A DNA stretch of 64,000 nt from JANXQZ01 sp038225555. GTDB lineage: Bacteria > Acidobacteriota > Terriglobia > Bryobacterales > Bryobacteraceae. Shown here one piece after another: positions 16,149 to 24,981 of the stretch. The stretch spans positions 213,942-277,941 of the forward strand of contig JBBRRB010000003.1 in NCBI GenBank assembly GCA_038225555.1. The letters are read 5' to 3'. The notes under the pieces are model-generated. The model did no database searches. It was not told the origin of the DNA and saw only the letters and a program-made list of their open reading frames with translations. Every line of letters starts with the position of its first letter. The first letter of the stretch is position 1. The position numbers were made by a program, and so were the translations under genes.

Positions 16149-16928
16149 ATGGAAATAGATACCACCGGTCAGAAATTTGAGCGCCTGGTCGCCATCATGG
16201 CTCGCCTTCGCGCGCCCGGCGGGTGCCCGTGGGATCGCGAACAAACCTTCGATACCATCAAGCCGTACCTCCTCGAAGAAACCTATGAAGTCCTGGACGC
16301 GATTGACGCAAAGGACTGGCCTGGGCTGGCCGAAGAGCTTGGCGATCTCATGCTGCAGCCGGTCTTCTTCGCCCAAATGGCGTCCGAGGAAGGCCGCTTT
16401 TCCATCGGCGACTCGCTCGACGCCATCGTCGAAAAACTCATCCGCCGTCATCCGCATATCTTCGCGGAAGGGACGGCCCAAACACCGGACGACGTGAAGC
16501 GACGCTGGGACGAGATCAAGGCGGAGGAGAAGCAGAGCAAGGGGGAGGTGCCTAAGACCCTGCTTGGATCGGTTCCTCGCAATCTGCCCGCACTGGTGGA
16601 AGCCCAGCGAATTACTGACAAAGCGGCGAGCGTGGGCTTCGACTGGAACAACGCCGACCAGGTGATCGAGAAGCTCCACGAGGAATTAGGCGAGCTCGCC
16701 GAAGCGCGGCAGACCGGATCGCAGGCCGAGATGGAAGACGAACTGGGCGACCTCTTCTTCGTGTTGGTGAACCTGGGCCGATTCCTCAAAGTGGATCCGG
16801 AGCAAGCGCTGCGCAAAGCGAACGCGAAATTCCGCCGCCGCTTCGGACATGTCGAAGCGTACGCCACGCTTCCGGGTGCCACTCTCGACGAAATGGAAGC
16901 GCTCTGGCAAGAGGCGAAGAATCGTTAG
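16149..16928 (+). CDS. mazG: Nucleoside triphosphate pyrophosphohydrolase MazG
   Basis: A 259-aa tandem-domain MazG. The N-terminal domain has ARLRAPGGCPWDREQTFDTI and the Mg2+-binding EETYEVLDAI...ELGDLMLQPVF; the C-terminal half repeats the EExxE..ExxD pattern in EKLHEELGELAEA...MEDELGDLFFVLVNLGRF. MazG hydrolyses (d)NTPs and can lower ppGpp, and is a house-cleaning enzyme. Length matches the family. The following GNAT gene starts on the base after the stop codon. Confidence 0.96.
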   Translation: MEIDTTGQKFERLVAIMARLRAPGGCPWDREQTFDTIKPYLLEETYEVLDAIDAKDWPGLAEELGDLMLQPVFFAQMASEEGRFSIGDSLDAIVEKLIRRHPHIFAEGTAQTPDDVKRRWDEIKAEEKQSKGEVPKTLLGSVPRNLPALVEAQRITDKAASVGFDWNNADQVIEKLHEELGELAEARQTGSQAEMEDELGDLFFVLVNLGRFLKVDPEQALRKANAKFRRRFGHVEAYATLPGATLDEMEALWQEAKNR

Positions 16929-17663
16929 ATGATCCAGGTTCGAGCTCTGACGCTGCATGCGGAATTCAGCGCGGCAGTCCGTTTGCAGCAGGAAATCTGG
17001 GGATTCGAAGAGATCGAACTCTTGCCCGTGCGGCTATTCGTGGTGGCCACTAAAATCGGCGGTCAGGTATTCGGCGCATACGATGGTGACCTCCTGGTCG
17101 GGTTCTGCCTGGCGATTCCCGGTTTAAAACCGGGCGGCGTCTATTATCTTCACAGCCACATGCTGGGCGTGCGGCCCGAGTATCGCAATGCCGGTGTTGG
17201 CCGCATGCTGAAATTGAAACAGCGCGAGGATGCCCTCGCCCGCAGTGTCGCCTTGATCGAATGGACGTTCGACCCGCTTGAAATCAAGAACGCGTACTTC
17301 AACATGGAGCGTCTGGGGGCCATCGTCCGGCGCTATGTTCTCAACCAGTACGGCACCACTTCGAGTCGTCTGCACGGTGGACTGCCGACCGACCGATGTA
17401 CGGCGGAGTGGTGGCTCGGCAGCCCTCGCGTAGTGGCAATTCTCGCGAACGGGAAGCATGAGCGGGAAGCGACCGAGGTCGGGATTTCTGTACCTGCCGA
17501 CATAGCCAACTTGCGCGAGAACGAGCCGAAGCGGGCGCGCGAGATTCAATTGCGAATCAGTGAAGAGTTTCGCGCTGCGTTCGCGAGCAACCTGGCAGTG
17601 ATCGGGTTCGAGCGCACGGAAGCGGCGGGCACATACCTACTAGGAAAATGGCAATCAAGTTAG
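16929..17663 (+). CDS. GNAT-family N-acyltransferase, probably acting on amino acids
   Basis: A 244-aa GNAT protein (COG3375-like). Visible features include LQQEIWGF near the N-terminus, a beta4 strand and acyl-CoA-binding region HSHMLGVRPEYRNAGVGRML, and WTFDPLEIKNAYFNMERLGA. The start directly follows the mazG stop and the 3' end overlaps the enolase-superfamily gene by 16 bases. In Geobacillus kaustophilus a GNAT succinyltransferase is encoded with an N-succinylamino acid racemase; the same pairing here suggests N-succinylation of (D-)amino acids. Substrate is inferred from context only. Confidence 0.82.
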   Translation: MIQVRALTLHAEFSAAVRLQQEIWGFEEIELLPVRLFVVATKIGGQVFGAYDGDLLVGFCLAIPGLKPGGVYYLHSHMLGVRPEYRNAGVGRMLKLKQREDALARSVALIEWTFDPLEIKNAYFNMERLGAIVRRYVLNQYGTTSSRLHGGLPTDRCTAEWWLGSPRVVAILANGKHEREATEVGISVPADIANLRENEPKRAREIQLRISEEFRAAFASNLAVIGFERTEAAGTYLLGKWQSS

Positions 17664-18763
17664 ACAGCATTACCTTGCGACAAATCCGGATGCCGCTGGT
17701 TCACTTCTTCGAGACCAGTTTTGGCCGCACCTACGAGCGGCACATGGTGCTAGTGGAAGTAAAAGCCGATGGCTTGTCGGGATGGGGCGAAGTGACGGCA
17801 GGCGAAAATCCCTTCTATAACGAGGAGTGGACCGACTCGGCTTGGCTTATCCTGCGCGATTATGCGGGTCCCCGGCTGCTGCATCACATGATCGAGAGCG
17901 CCAACACAGCAGGCGAACGCACCGGTCATATTCGCGGACACAACATGGCGCGCGGGGGACTGGAAGTGGCGATCTGGGACCTGGAGGCGCGCATGCTCGG
18001 CAAGCCTCTCTACCAACACGTTGGAGGCGGTGCGCGGCGGGAAATTCCCTGTGGCGTCTCGATCGGTATTCAGGACTCGGTTCCCGAGCTGATTGCAAAG
18101 ATCGAGACGGAACTGGCGGTCGGCTATCAGCGGATCAAGATGAAGATTAAGCCGGGCAAGGATGTCGATGTAATTCGAGAGGTTCGGCGGCGCTTTCCCA
18201 CAACTAAGCTGACGGCGGACGCGAACTCGGCGTATACGCTCGAAGACGTCCAACTGCTGAAGAGCCTTGATCAGTTTGACCTAACCATGATCGAACAGCC
18301 TCTTGGTCATGACGAGATTATCGACCACGCTAAGCTGCAGGCTGAACTGAAGACACCGATCTGCTTGGATGAGTGCATCCGCTCAGCCCATCAGGCTCAG
18401 CAGGCCATCGAAATGGGAGCAGCCCGAATTATCAATATCAAACTCGGGCGCGTGGGAGGGTTCGCGGAAGCGAAAAAGGTGCATGCTGCAGCCATGGCAG
18501 CAAACGTGCCGGTGTGGTGCGGCGGAATGCTGGAGGCGGGAATCGGTCGCGCCCACAATATCGCCATGGCAACGCTGCCTAACTTCGTGCTGCCCGGCGA
18601 TGTTTCGGCGAGCAAGCGATACTGGGCTCGCGACATCATTCATCCTGAGGTGGAAGTGACACCGCAAGGTACCATCGCCGTTCGCGACGAGCCGGGCTTC
18701 GGCTACGAATTGGATCACGACTTCATTCGCAGTATTACTGTTCGCGAGGAAACCTTGACGTGA
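17648..18763 (+). CDS. o-Succinylbenzoate synthase / N-succinylamino acid racemase (enolase superfamily)
   Basis: A 371-aa MenC-type enolase-superfamily enzyme. Catalytic residues are all present with the known spacing: Lys164 and Lys166 in RIKMKIK, metal ligands Asp191 (TADANSAY), Glu216 (MIEQPL) and Asp241 (CLDECIR), and Lys265 (NIKLGRVGG). This is the family set (163/165, 189, 214, 239, 263 in the Amycolatopsis enzyme) displaced by about two. Family members make o-succinylbenzoate for menaquinone or racemise N-succinylamino acids. No other men gene is present, and the overlapping GNAT gene favours the racemase role. It overlaps the next gene by 4 bases. Confidence 0.88.
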   Translation: MAIKLDSITLRQIRMPLVHFFETSFGRTYERHMVLVEVKADGLSGWGEVTAGENPFYNEEWTDSAWLILRDYAGPRLLHHMIESANTAGERTGHIRGHNMARGGLEVAIWDLEARMLGKPLYQHVGGGARREIPCGVSIGIQDSVPELIAKIETELAVGYQRIKMKIKPGKDVDVIREVRRRFPTTKLTADANSAYTLEDVQLLKSLDQFDLTMIEQPLGHDEIIDHAKLQAELKTPICLDECIRSAHQAQQAIEMGAARIINIKLGRVGGFAEAKKVHAAAMAANVPVWCGGMLEAGIGRAHNIAMATLPNFVLPGDVSASKRYWARDIIHPEVEVTPQGTIAVRDEPGFGYELDHDFIRSITVREETLT

Positions 18764-19647
18764 GCCAGGAGAGGCCTTCGGATAGGTGCCTCTACTTCCT
18801 GCTCGTGTTAATGGTGAGTATCTGGTCTTTTAACTACGTTGTGGCGAAGGTGGCATTGCGCGAGTTCCCGCCGTTGCTTCTGGTGGGCCTAAGATCAGTG
18901 CTCGCTGCAGTGCTGCTGTTGCCGGTTTGCCTGTGGCGGGAAGGGACCGGCACCCGTATTTGGAACTGGCGCGAACTACGCGTGCTAGTCCCACTCGGTA
19001 TCTGCGGCGTGGCTGGCAACCAGCTTTTCTTCGTCCTCGGACTAGCCCGCACCAGCGTCGCGCACGCGGCCATCGTGCTCGCGACCACGCCCCTGATGGT
19101 GCTGCTGATGGCGGCGCTGGCTGGTCAGGAAGAAATCTCTGCACGGAAGATGATCGGCATGGTGATCGCTTTCAGCGGCATTATCGTGCTTCAATTCGGG
19201 CGCGTCCAGGGATCGAGCGCCTCGGTGATCGGCGATCTGTATATTCTGATTGGCGCGCTGAGCTTTGCAGGGTTCACGGTGCTGGGAAAATCAATGAGCG
19301 CAAGGCACGGGGGCGTCGCCGTGAGTACTGTCGCTTACGTCAGCGCCGCGCTGCTGATGGCACCATTGATTTTGGCCCAGGGAGCCCATTTCCGCTTCGG
19401 ATCCATCACGCCGCTAGGTTGGTGGAGTCTCTTCTATATGGCGGCGTTCTCATCTGTTATTAGCTATCTAATTTTCTATTACGCGCTCACTTATATCGCG
19501 GCTTCGCGAGTGTCAGTCTTTTCGTACCTGCAGCCTGTGCTTGCTACCCTCATGGCCATTCCGATTCTGCGCGAACCGATTGGCCCTGGCCTGCTCCTGG
19601 GAGGAACGCTGGCCCTGGCTGGCGTGTTCGTCACGGAACGATCCTGA
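18760..19647 (+). CDS. EamA/DMT-family transporter
   Basis: The 295-aa protein has about ten membrane helices in two EamA halves (MVSIWSFNYVVAKVALREFP ... VVIAFSGIIVLQFG; then LIGALSFAGFTVLGKSMSA ... GGTLALAGVFVTER). EamA proteins mostly export amino acids, nucleosides or drugs. It starts at a GTG overlapping the racemase stop and its own stop overlaps the next start, so it is in the same transcription unit; efflux of an amino acid or N-acyl amino acid fits the context. Confidence 0.9.
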   Translation: MSQERPSDRCLYFLLVLMVSIWSFNYVVAKVALREFPPLLLVGLRSVLAAVLLLPVCLWREGTGTRIWNWRELRVLVPLGICGVAGNQLFFVLGLARTSVAHAAIVLATTPLMVLLMAALAGQEEISARKMIGMVIAFSGIIVLQFGRVQGSSASVIGDLYILIGALSFAGFTVLGKSMSARHGGVAVSTVAYVSAALLMAPLILAQGAHFRFGSITPLGWWSLFYMAAFSSVISYLIFYYALTYIAASRVSVFSYLQPVLATLMAIPILREPIGPGLLLGGTLALAGVFVTERS

Positions 19648-20942
19648 TGTCAGACTTTACCAGACTGCTGAAGCAGAACCGGAATTATCGCTATACGTGG
19701 TGCGGTCAAGTTGTCAGCGAAATTGGCGATCACTTCAACAATATCGCCGTATTCAGCCTCGCCATGGCCTACACGGGATCGGGCATGGTGGTGACCGGCA
19801 TCATGCTCTCGCGCGCGGTTCCCGCCGTAATGATGGGACCCTTCGCTGGGATCGTTCTCGATCGGTTCGATCGTAAACGAATCATGATCGCGAGCGACCT
19901 GATCCGAGGCGTTGTGGCGCTGGGCTTTATTCTGGCATTTCATAGGCATAACATCTCGCTGCTATACGTGCTTAGCGCCTTGTTGATGGCCGCGTCTCCC
20001 TTTTTCACCAGCGGGCGCTCGGCTATTCTGCCCACCATCGCGACCAAGGACGAGTTGCATACGGCCAACTCTCTCACGCAGACGACGCAGTGGGCCACTC
20101 TGACCATTGGCACCTTCCTCGGCGGCACCAGCGTGGTGCAGTTCGGATTCTACTGGGCCTTCCTGTTTAACGCAGTCTCGTTTCTGTTTTCCGCTTTCTG
20201 CATTTCGCGGCTTCACGCAGAAGGCGGCAGCTTCCGGGCTCAACGCAAGCAGCTTACGGAGAATGAGGTAGTTCGCCCCTGGCATGAATACACGGAAGGG
20301 CTGCGTTACATGCGGTCGTCTCCGCTGATCTTTGGCATCGCGATGATTTCCGTAGGGTGGGCGAGCGGAGGCGGCGCGGCGCAAATTCTCTTCAGTTTAT
20401 TTGGAGAGGTCGTCTTCAAGAGAGGACCGGCCGGCATTGGTTACCTATGGGCATCGGCTGGTGTGGGGCTCCTGATCGGCGGCGCTTTCGCCCACTGGCT
20501 CGGGAAACGGATCGGGTTCGGGGCATACAAGAGGACCGTCTTCATCGTGTATCTCATTCATGGGGGCGCCTACGTCGCGTTTAGCCAAATGAAGCAGTTC
20601 TGGGCCGCCGCCGTCGTGATCGCAATCTCGCGCGCCGCGGTCGCGATCAGTTCGGTGCTGAACTTTAGCGAGTTGCTGAGACACGTCACGGACGAATACC
20701 GCGGTCGGGTGTTTGCCACCATAGAGACTCTGACGTGGTCCGTCATGATGCTCTCGATGCTGGGGGCAGGGATCGCATCGCAGAGGTGGAGTCCGCGGAC
20801 GATTGGGGTAGTATCCGGACTGCTCAGTTCCACGACCGCGATTTATTGGGGTTGGGCGAATTGGACCGGTCGTCTGCCGGAGCCCGAGCGTCTCGGGATT
20901 GACCCGGACGATGTGGAAGTACATGGCGACCCGGTTGCCTGA
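19647..20942 (+). CDS. MFS transporter
   Basis: A 431-aa major facilitator with about 12 helices. The loop motif GIVLDRFDRKRIMIASDLIRG (between helices 2 and 3) and YRGRVFATIETLTWSVMML in the second half are typical of the enterobactin-exporter-like MFS group. Starts one base inside the stop of the EamA gene. Substrate is not predictable. It ends the run that began at mazG. Confidence 0.9.
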   Translation: MSDFTRLLKQNRNYRYTWCGQVVSEIGDHFNNIAVFSLAMAYTGSGMVVTGIMLSRAVPAVMMGPFAGIVLDRFDRKRIMIASDLIRGVVALGFILAFHRHNISLLYVLSALLMAASPFFTSGRSAILPTIATKDELHTANSLTQTTQWATLTIGTFLGGTSVVQFGFYWAFLFNAVSFLFSAFCISRLHAEGGSFRAQRKQLTENEVVRPWHEYTEGLRYMRSSPLIFGIAMISVGWASGGGAAQILFSLFGEVVFKRGPAGIGYLWASAGVGLLIGGAFAHWLGKRIGFGAYKRTVFIVYLIHGGAYVAFSQMKQFWAAAVVIAISRAAVAISSVLNFSELLRHVTDEYRGRVFATIETLTWSVMMLSMLGAGIASQRWSPRTIGVVSGLLSSTTAIYWGWANWTGRLPEPERLGIDPDDVEVHGDPVA

Positions 20943-20990
20943 GTAAACTTCTTGTAACGGGGCATCGGACTTCGCGTCCTACACACTGGC

Positions 20991-22163
20991 ATGTATCAGA
21001 CTGCGGCGGATAGGGTGGAGCAAGCTCTCTTAGCGCGTAATGATCTCTTCTCCACCTTCTTCTCTCGAGAATCCGATCGCCTCGCGTCGGCCAGCCAGGA
21101 GATGTCGGACCGATTCCTCAAGGGCGGACGCCTGCTGGCCTTCGGCCGCGGTGCGTGCGCCACGGATGCCCAGCATGTATCGGTGGAATTCGTTCATCCG
21201 GTGATCGTGGGCAAGCGCGCCCTGCCTGCTCTCGATCTCTCCATCCTTTTCGGTCCTTGGCTTGAAGCGCTGGTCCAGCCGGAAGACATTGTGATGGGAT
21301 TCGGTCCCCCCGAAGGCGATCCCGAAGTCCAGGCGTCGTTAAATATTGCGCGCGAGCGGAACGCCATGACGTTCGCACTGCCTGGAGCGAATGCGTCTTA
21401 CTCCCTGACTGCGGCGACCGCCGATCCCTTCATTCATCAGGAATTGATTGAGATCCTCTATCACACACTGTGGGAGACCGTTCACGTGTTCTTCGAACAC
21501 CGCGAGCTCGGCTACGACGTCGGCGATGCAGGGTTCCTCTATCCCTTCCTTGGCCGCGAAAAACAACAGACCACCGGCATGCTCGAAGAAGTGGCTGCGT
21601 CGATCCGAATGAAGGTGGAGGATGACGCAAAGCTCCGAACGCAAGTGGCGCGGGAACAAACGGAAGCAATCGTGGGCGCAGCGATGGCGATGAGCGCCCG
21701 CATTTCAAAAGGCGGAAAGCTGATCTTATTCGGCAACGGCGGCTCGGCGACCGATGCCAACGACTGGGCACTCGACTGTATTCAGCCTCCCGCGGGTTAC
21801 CGGCCGGTCCCCGCCGTATCGCTGTCGCTCGAGCCCGCCAACATCACCGCGCTCGCAAACGATATCGGAACCGACGTCATCTTTCTTCGCCAGTTGATCG
21901 CGCAGGCTCGTCCGAATGACGTCGCAATCGGCATCTCCACCAGCGGCGGCTCGCGAAATATTATCATGGCGCTGGAGGAAGCCCGCAAGCGCAACATGCT
22001 CACCGTGGCTCTGCTCGGCTACGATGGTGGGGAAATTGTACGACGGGGCCTTGCCGACCATGCCTTAATCGTTCGATCGGATTATATTCCGCGCATCCAA
22101 GAAGTACAGGCTTCTATTTACCACATCGTCCGCGAACTGATGGAGAAAGCCGGTGAAGACTGA
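20991..22163 (+). CDS. Tandem SIS-domain protein (GmhA-like), hydrogenase-maturation context
   Basis: A 390-aa protein with two SIS (sugar isomerase) halves. The C-terminal half has the canonical GmhA signatures KLILFGNGGSATDANDWA and IGISTSGGSRNIIMALEEA. The N-terminal half is more divergent (LLAFGRGACATDAQHVSVEF). GmhA isomerises sedoheptulose-7-phosphate for ADP-heptose, but the sequence is double length. SIS/phosphoheptose-isomerase-like genes have been noted in gene clusters of high-affinity [NiFe]-hydrogenases, and this one overlaps a gene leading into hypF, hypA and hypB. The specific substrate is unknown. Confidence 0.82.
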   Translation: MYQTAADRVEQALLARNDLFSTFFSRESDRLASASQEMSDRFLKGGRLLAFGRGACATDAQHVSVEFVHPVIVGKRALPALDLSILFGPWLEALVQPEDIVMGFGPPEGDPEVQASLNIARERNAMTFALPGANASYSLTAATADPFIHQELIEILYHTLWETVHVFFEHRELGYDVGDAGFLYPFLGREKQQTTGMLEEVAASIRMKVEDDAKLRTQVAREQTEAIVGAAMAMSARISKGGKLILFGNGGSATDANDWALDCIQPPAGYRPVPAVSLSLEPANITALANDIGTDVIFLRQLIAQARPNDVAIGISTSGGSRNIIMALEEARKRNMLTVALLGYDGGEIVRRGLADHALIVRSDYIPRIQEVQASIYHIVRELMEKAGED

Positions 22164-22395
22164 ACTGTACGGAACCGCGAGTTGCCCCTACACGCAGGAC
22201 ATGCGGGAGTGGCTGGAGTGGAAGGGGCGCGACTTCGAGGAGTTCGACGTGGAGGCTGATCCCGAAGCCTTGCATCGCATGTACGCGATTACGGGCGGAC
22301 AGCGGACCGTGCCTGTTCTCGTGGAGGATGGCAAGGCGGTTCAGATCGGCTGGCAAGGGCGCGGCTGCGTCATTGCTCAAAGTATCGCCAAGTGA
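22153..22395 (+). CDS. Glutaredoxin-like thioredoxin-fold protein with CPYT motif
   Basis: An 80-aa thioredoxin-fold protein starting at a GTG that overlaps the SIS gene by 11 bases: TELYGTASCPYTQDMREWL, a central TVPVLVEDGKAVQIGW (cis-Pro and GSH-loop region) and CVI at the end. The CPYT motif with a single active Cys resembles the UXX-star family, some members of which use selenocysteine at this place; here the codon is TGC (Cys). The 3' end overlaps the hypF start by 4 bases, suggesting a redox role in hydrogenase maturation. Confidence 0.75.
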   Translation: MKTELYGTASCPYTQDMREWLEWKGRDFEEFDVEADPEALHRMYAITGGQRTVPVLVEDGKAVQIGWQGRGCVIAQSIAK

Positions 22396-24629
22396 CATAC
22401 GCACGCTCCATTCAGGTGCGCGGAGTGGTGCAGGGCGTCGGTTTTCGTCCGTTCGTGTTTCGTCTCGCTCAAGCAAACTCACTCGCTGGATGGGTGCTGA
22501 ATGAGGAACACGGGGTGGACATTCATCTGGAAGGCGCGGAGTCAGCTCTGGATGCTTTTCTCCACGGATTGTCGAACCATCCGCCCCCCGCGGCGCAAAT
22601 CACTGCCATTGAAATGCGTCCCTGCGACGCAGCGGGGTTCCAGGAATTTACCATCCGCGAGACCACGCGCACAGGACAGCCAACCGTACGCATCTCGCCA
22701 GATCTGCCCATCTGCGAGGAGTGCCTAGCCGAACTTCGCCATCCGGCGGACCCGCGCTTCGGCTATCCCTACATCAACTGCACAAACTGCGGTCCGCGCT
22801 ACACGGTGATTGAACGGCTGCCATACGACCGGCCAAACACGACCATGAGGCATTGGCCAATGGACCAGTATTGTAGCGCTCAGTACCACGACCCCTCGAA
22901 CCGGCGCTTCCATGCGGAGCCGATCGCGTGTCCCGCGTGCGGCCCCCGCTACGTTCTGGAGCCTGATGGGGGTGGCATTGAACCAGCCGTTCAGTTGCTC
23001 AAGCAAGGCAAGATCGTGGCGATCAAAGGCATAGGGGGTTATCATCTGGCGTGCGACGCGAGGAACTTGGAATCCGTGCGAGCGTTGCGCGAACGAAAGT
23101 ATCGCAAGGAGAAGCCTTTCGCTGTAATGGTGAGGTCGCTCGAGATCGCCCGCACGCTCGCGGACATCTCCCCCGCCGCGGAAGAGCTGCTCACATCGCC
23201 CGCGCGACCGATCGTCCTCGTGCCTGTCAAAATAGACCTCCCCGAAGTGGCTCCCGAGAATCATGAATTGGGAGTCATGCTGCCTTACGCGCCACTGCAT
23301 CACCTGCTTTTTGACGCAGGCGCTCCTGACGTGTTGCTGATGACCAGCGCGAATCGGTCGAGCGAACCAATTGCGTATCAGGACGATTCGGCTAGTCGGT
23401 CGTTGTCCGGCATTGCGGATGCATTTTTAGTGGGAGAACGGCCCATTGCGCGCCGAGTGGACGATTCCGTTGCCCGCGTGGGAGCGTTCGGACCAGTCAT
23501 CCTGCGCCGGTCACGCGGCTACGCGCCAGGTGCCGTTGCAGTCCTGCCGACAAATCGACCGATCCTTTCAGTGGGTGCGGACCTTAAGAACACCATTACG
23601 CTGATCGCAGGCGGCCAGGCGTTTGTCAGTCAGCACATCGGCGACCTGGATCAGTACGAATCGCGCCAAGCGTTCCAGGAGACGATTGAGGATCTGGTCT
23701 CCATGTATGAAGTGGATTGGAACGAAGTGCTGGTGGTGCATGATCTGCATCCGCAGTACGCCTCCACCGCTCTAGCTCTTGACCTCCCAGCGGGGAGAAG
23801 ACTGGGCATTCAGCACCACCGCGCGCACGTCGCGTCAGTCTTAGCAGAGCGCGGAGCATGGGACCAGCGCGTTATCGGAGTGAGTTTCGACGGCACCGGC
23901 TACGGCGATGACGAAACCATTTGGGGCGGAGAGTTCTTCGCAGGCGGCATGCAGGAAGGCTTCGAACGAGTGATGCACATGCGGCCAGCAGACCTTCCCG
24001 GGGGCGACGCGGCTGCCCGTTCTCCAATCCAGTGCGCGGCCGGCTTTCTGGCCCAGATCGAAGGCCTGCCGGATCTCGCGGCACCACCGTTTGGCTTCCC
24101 CGCCCGCTATTACCATTCCCTTCAACTCCTCGAAAAGCGGGTGCGAACTTTCCGCACTACCTCTGTGGGCCGTTTGTTTGATGCTGCCGCGGCGCTGCTT
24201 GGGTTCACACGCGAAGTAAGCTTCGAGGGACAGGCCGCCATGTGGCTCGAGTACATCGCCGCGAGTGCTCCTGTTGGCGAGGGTTATCCCTTCCCTGTCG
24301 ATCACAGTCAACTGGATTTCCGTCCATTACTTCGAGCTGTTGCGTTAGACCGAAAGCGTGGAAGAGTTTGCAGCGAGATCGCCCGTGCTTTTCAACGGGG
24401 CGTAGCCGAGGGCCTTTGCCGCGCGGCTACGGCCCTCTGCGAGGCAAAATCGACCGATACAGTAGTCCTATCTGGAGGAGTCTTTCAGAACGACCTTCTG
24501 CTGCAAGATATAAAATCTCTGCTTGCCGCAACCACCTTAAAGGTTTGGACGAATTCGGCTGTTCCGCCCAACGATGGCGGGATCAGCCTCGGGCAAGCAG
24601 CTTTGGCGGCCTTCGTATACTCTGGTTAG
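22392..24629 (+). CDS. hypF: Carbamoyltransferase HypF
   Basis: A full-length (745 aa) HypF: N-terminal acylphosphatase domain (VRGVVQGVGFRPFVFRLAQ), two zinc fingers (CEECLAEL...CTNCGPRYT and CSAQYHDP...CPACGPRY), YrdC-like domain (KGIGGYHLACDA, KRPFA-type KEKPFAVMV) and a Kae1-like C-terminus with the metal-binding HHRAHVASVLAE and VVLSGGVFQN. HypF uses carbamoyl phosphate and ATP to load HypE, the route to the CN ligands of [NiFe]-hydrogenase. It starts at GTG overlapping the previous stop. No hydrogenase structural gene, hypC, hypD or hypE is in the window. Confidence 0.97.
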   Translation: MTYARSIQVRGVVQGVGFRPFVFRLAQANSLAGWVLNEEHGVDIHLEGAESALDAFLHGLSNHPPPAAQITAIEMRPCDAAGFQEFTIRETTRTGQPTVRISPDLPICEECLAELRHPADPRFGYPYINCTNCGPRYTVIERLPYDRPNTTMRHWPMDQYCSAQYHDPSNRRFHAEPIACPACGPRYVLEPDGGGIEPAVQLLKQGKIVAIKGIGGYHLACDARNLESVRALRERKYRKEKPFAVMVRSLEIARTLADISPAAEELLTSPARPIVLVPVKIDLPEVAPENHELGVMLPYAPLHHLLFDAGAPDVLLMTSANRSSEPIAYQDDSASRSLSGIADAFLVGERPIARRVDDSVARVGAFGPVILRRSRGYAPGAVAVLPTNRPILSVGADLKNTITLIAGGQAFVSQHIGDLDQYESRQAFQETIEDLVSMYEVDWNEVLVVHDLHPQYASTALALDLPAGRRLGIQHHRAHVASVLAERGAWDQRVIGVSFDGTGYGDDETIWGGEFFAGGMQEGFERVMHMRPADLPGGDAAARSPIQCAAGFLAQIEGLPDLAAPPFGFPARYYHSLQLLEKRVRTFRTTSVGRLFDAAAALLGFTREVSFEGQAAMWLEYIAASAPVGEGYPFPVDHSQLDFRPLLRAVALDRKRGRVCSEIARAFQRGVAEGLCRAATALCEAKSTDTVVLSGGVFQNDLLLQDIKSLLAATTLKVWTNSAVPPNDGGISLGQAALAAFVYSG

Positions 24630-24633
24630 GCGC

Positions 24634-24981
24634 ATGCATGAACTCTCGATTGCTATGAGCATCATCGACGTTGCGGAGGAAGAAGCCGAGCGTCATTGCG
24701 GCCGCCGAATCGAAGCCATCCACCTTAAACTTGGCGCACTCTCAGGCGTGGTCAGCGGAGCATTGCAATCCGCCTTTGAACTCGCGCGCGAGCAGACCAT
24801 GTTCGAAAGTTGTCGGCTGGTGATTGAGGAGATTCCCATCGTGGTGTTTTGTTCGAAATGTCAGACTGAACGTTCGGTCCGTTCCCCGCAATGGTTCTGT
24901 TGCGCCGAGTGCGATACGCCTGCCACTCAGGTTCTGCAGGGACGTGAACTCCAAGTGTCCGGGCTGGAGCTGTCGGCATGA
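24634..24981 (+). CDS. hypA: Hydrogenase nickel chaperone HypA
   Basis: A 115-aa HypA. The start at 24634 gives MHELSIAMSI, with the invariant N-terminal Met-His-Glu nickel site; the frame is open 20 codons further upstream but that would mask this site. The zinc domain is CSKCQTERS...CCAECDTP. HypA delivers nickel to the hydrogenase large subunit together with HypB, whose gene overlaps by 4 bases. Confidence 0.96.
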   Translation: MHELSIAMSIIDVAEEEAERHCGRRIEAIHLKLGALSGVVSGALQSAFELAREQTMFESCRLVIEEIPIVVFCSKCQTERSVRSPQWFCCAECDTPATQVLQGRELQVSGLELSA

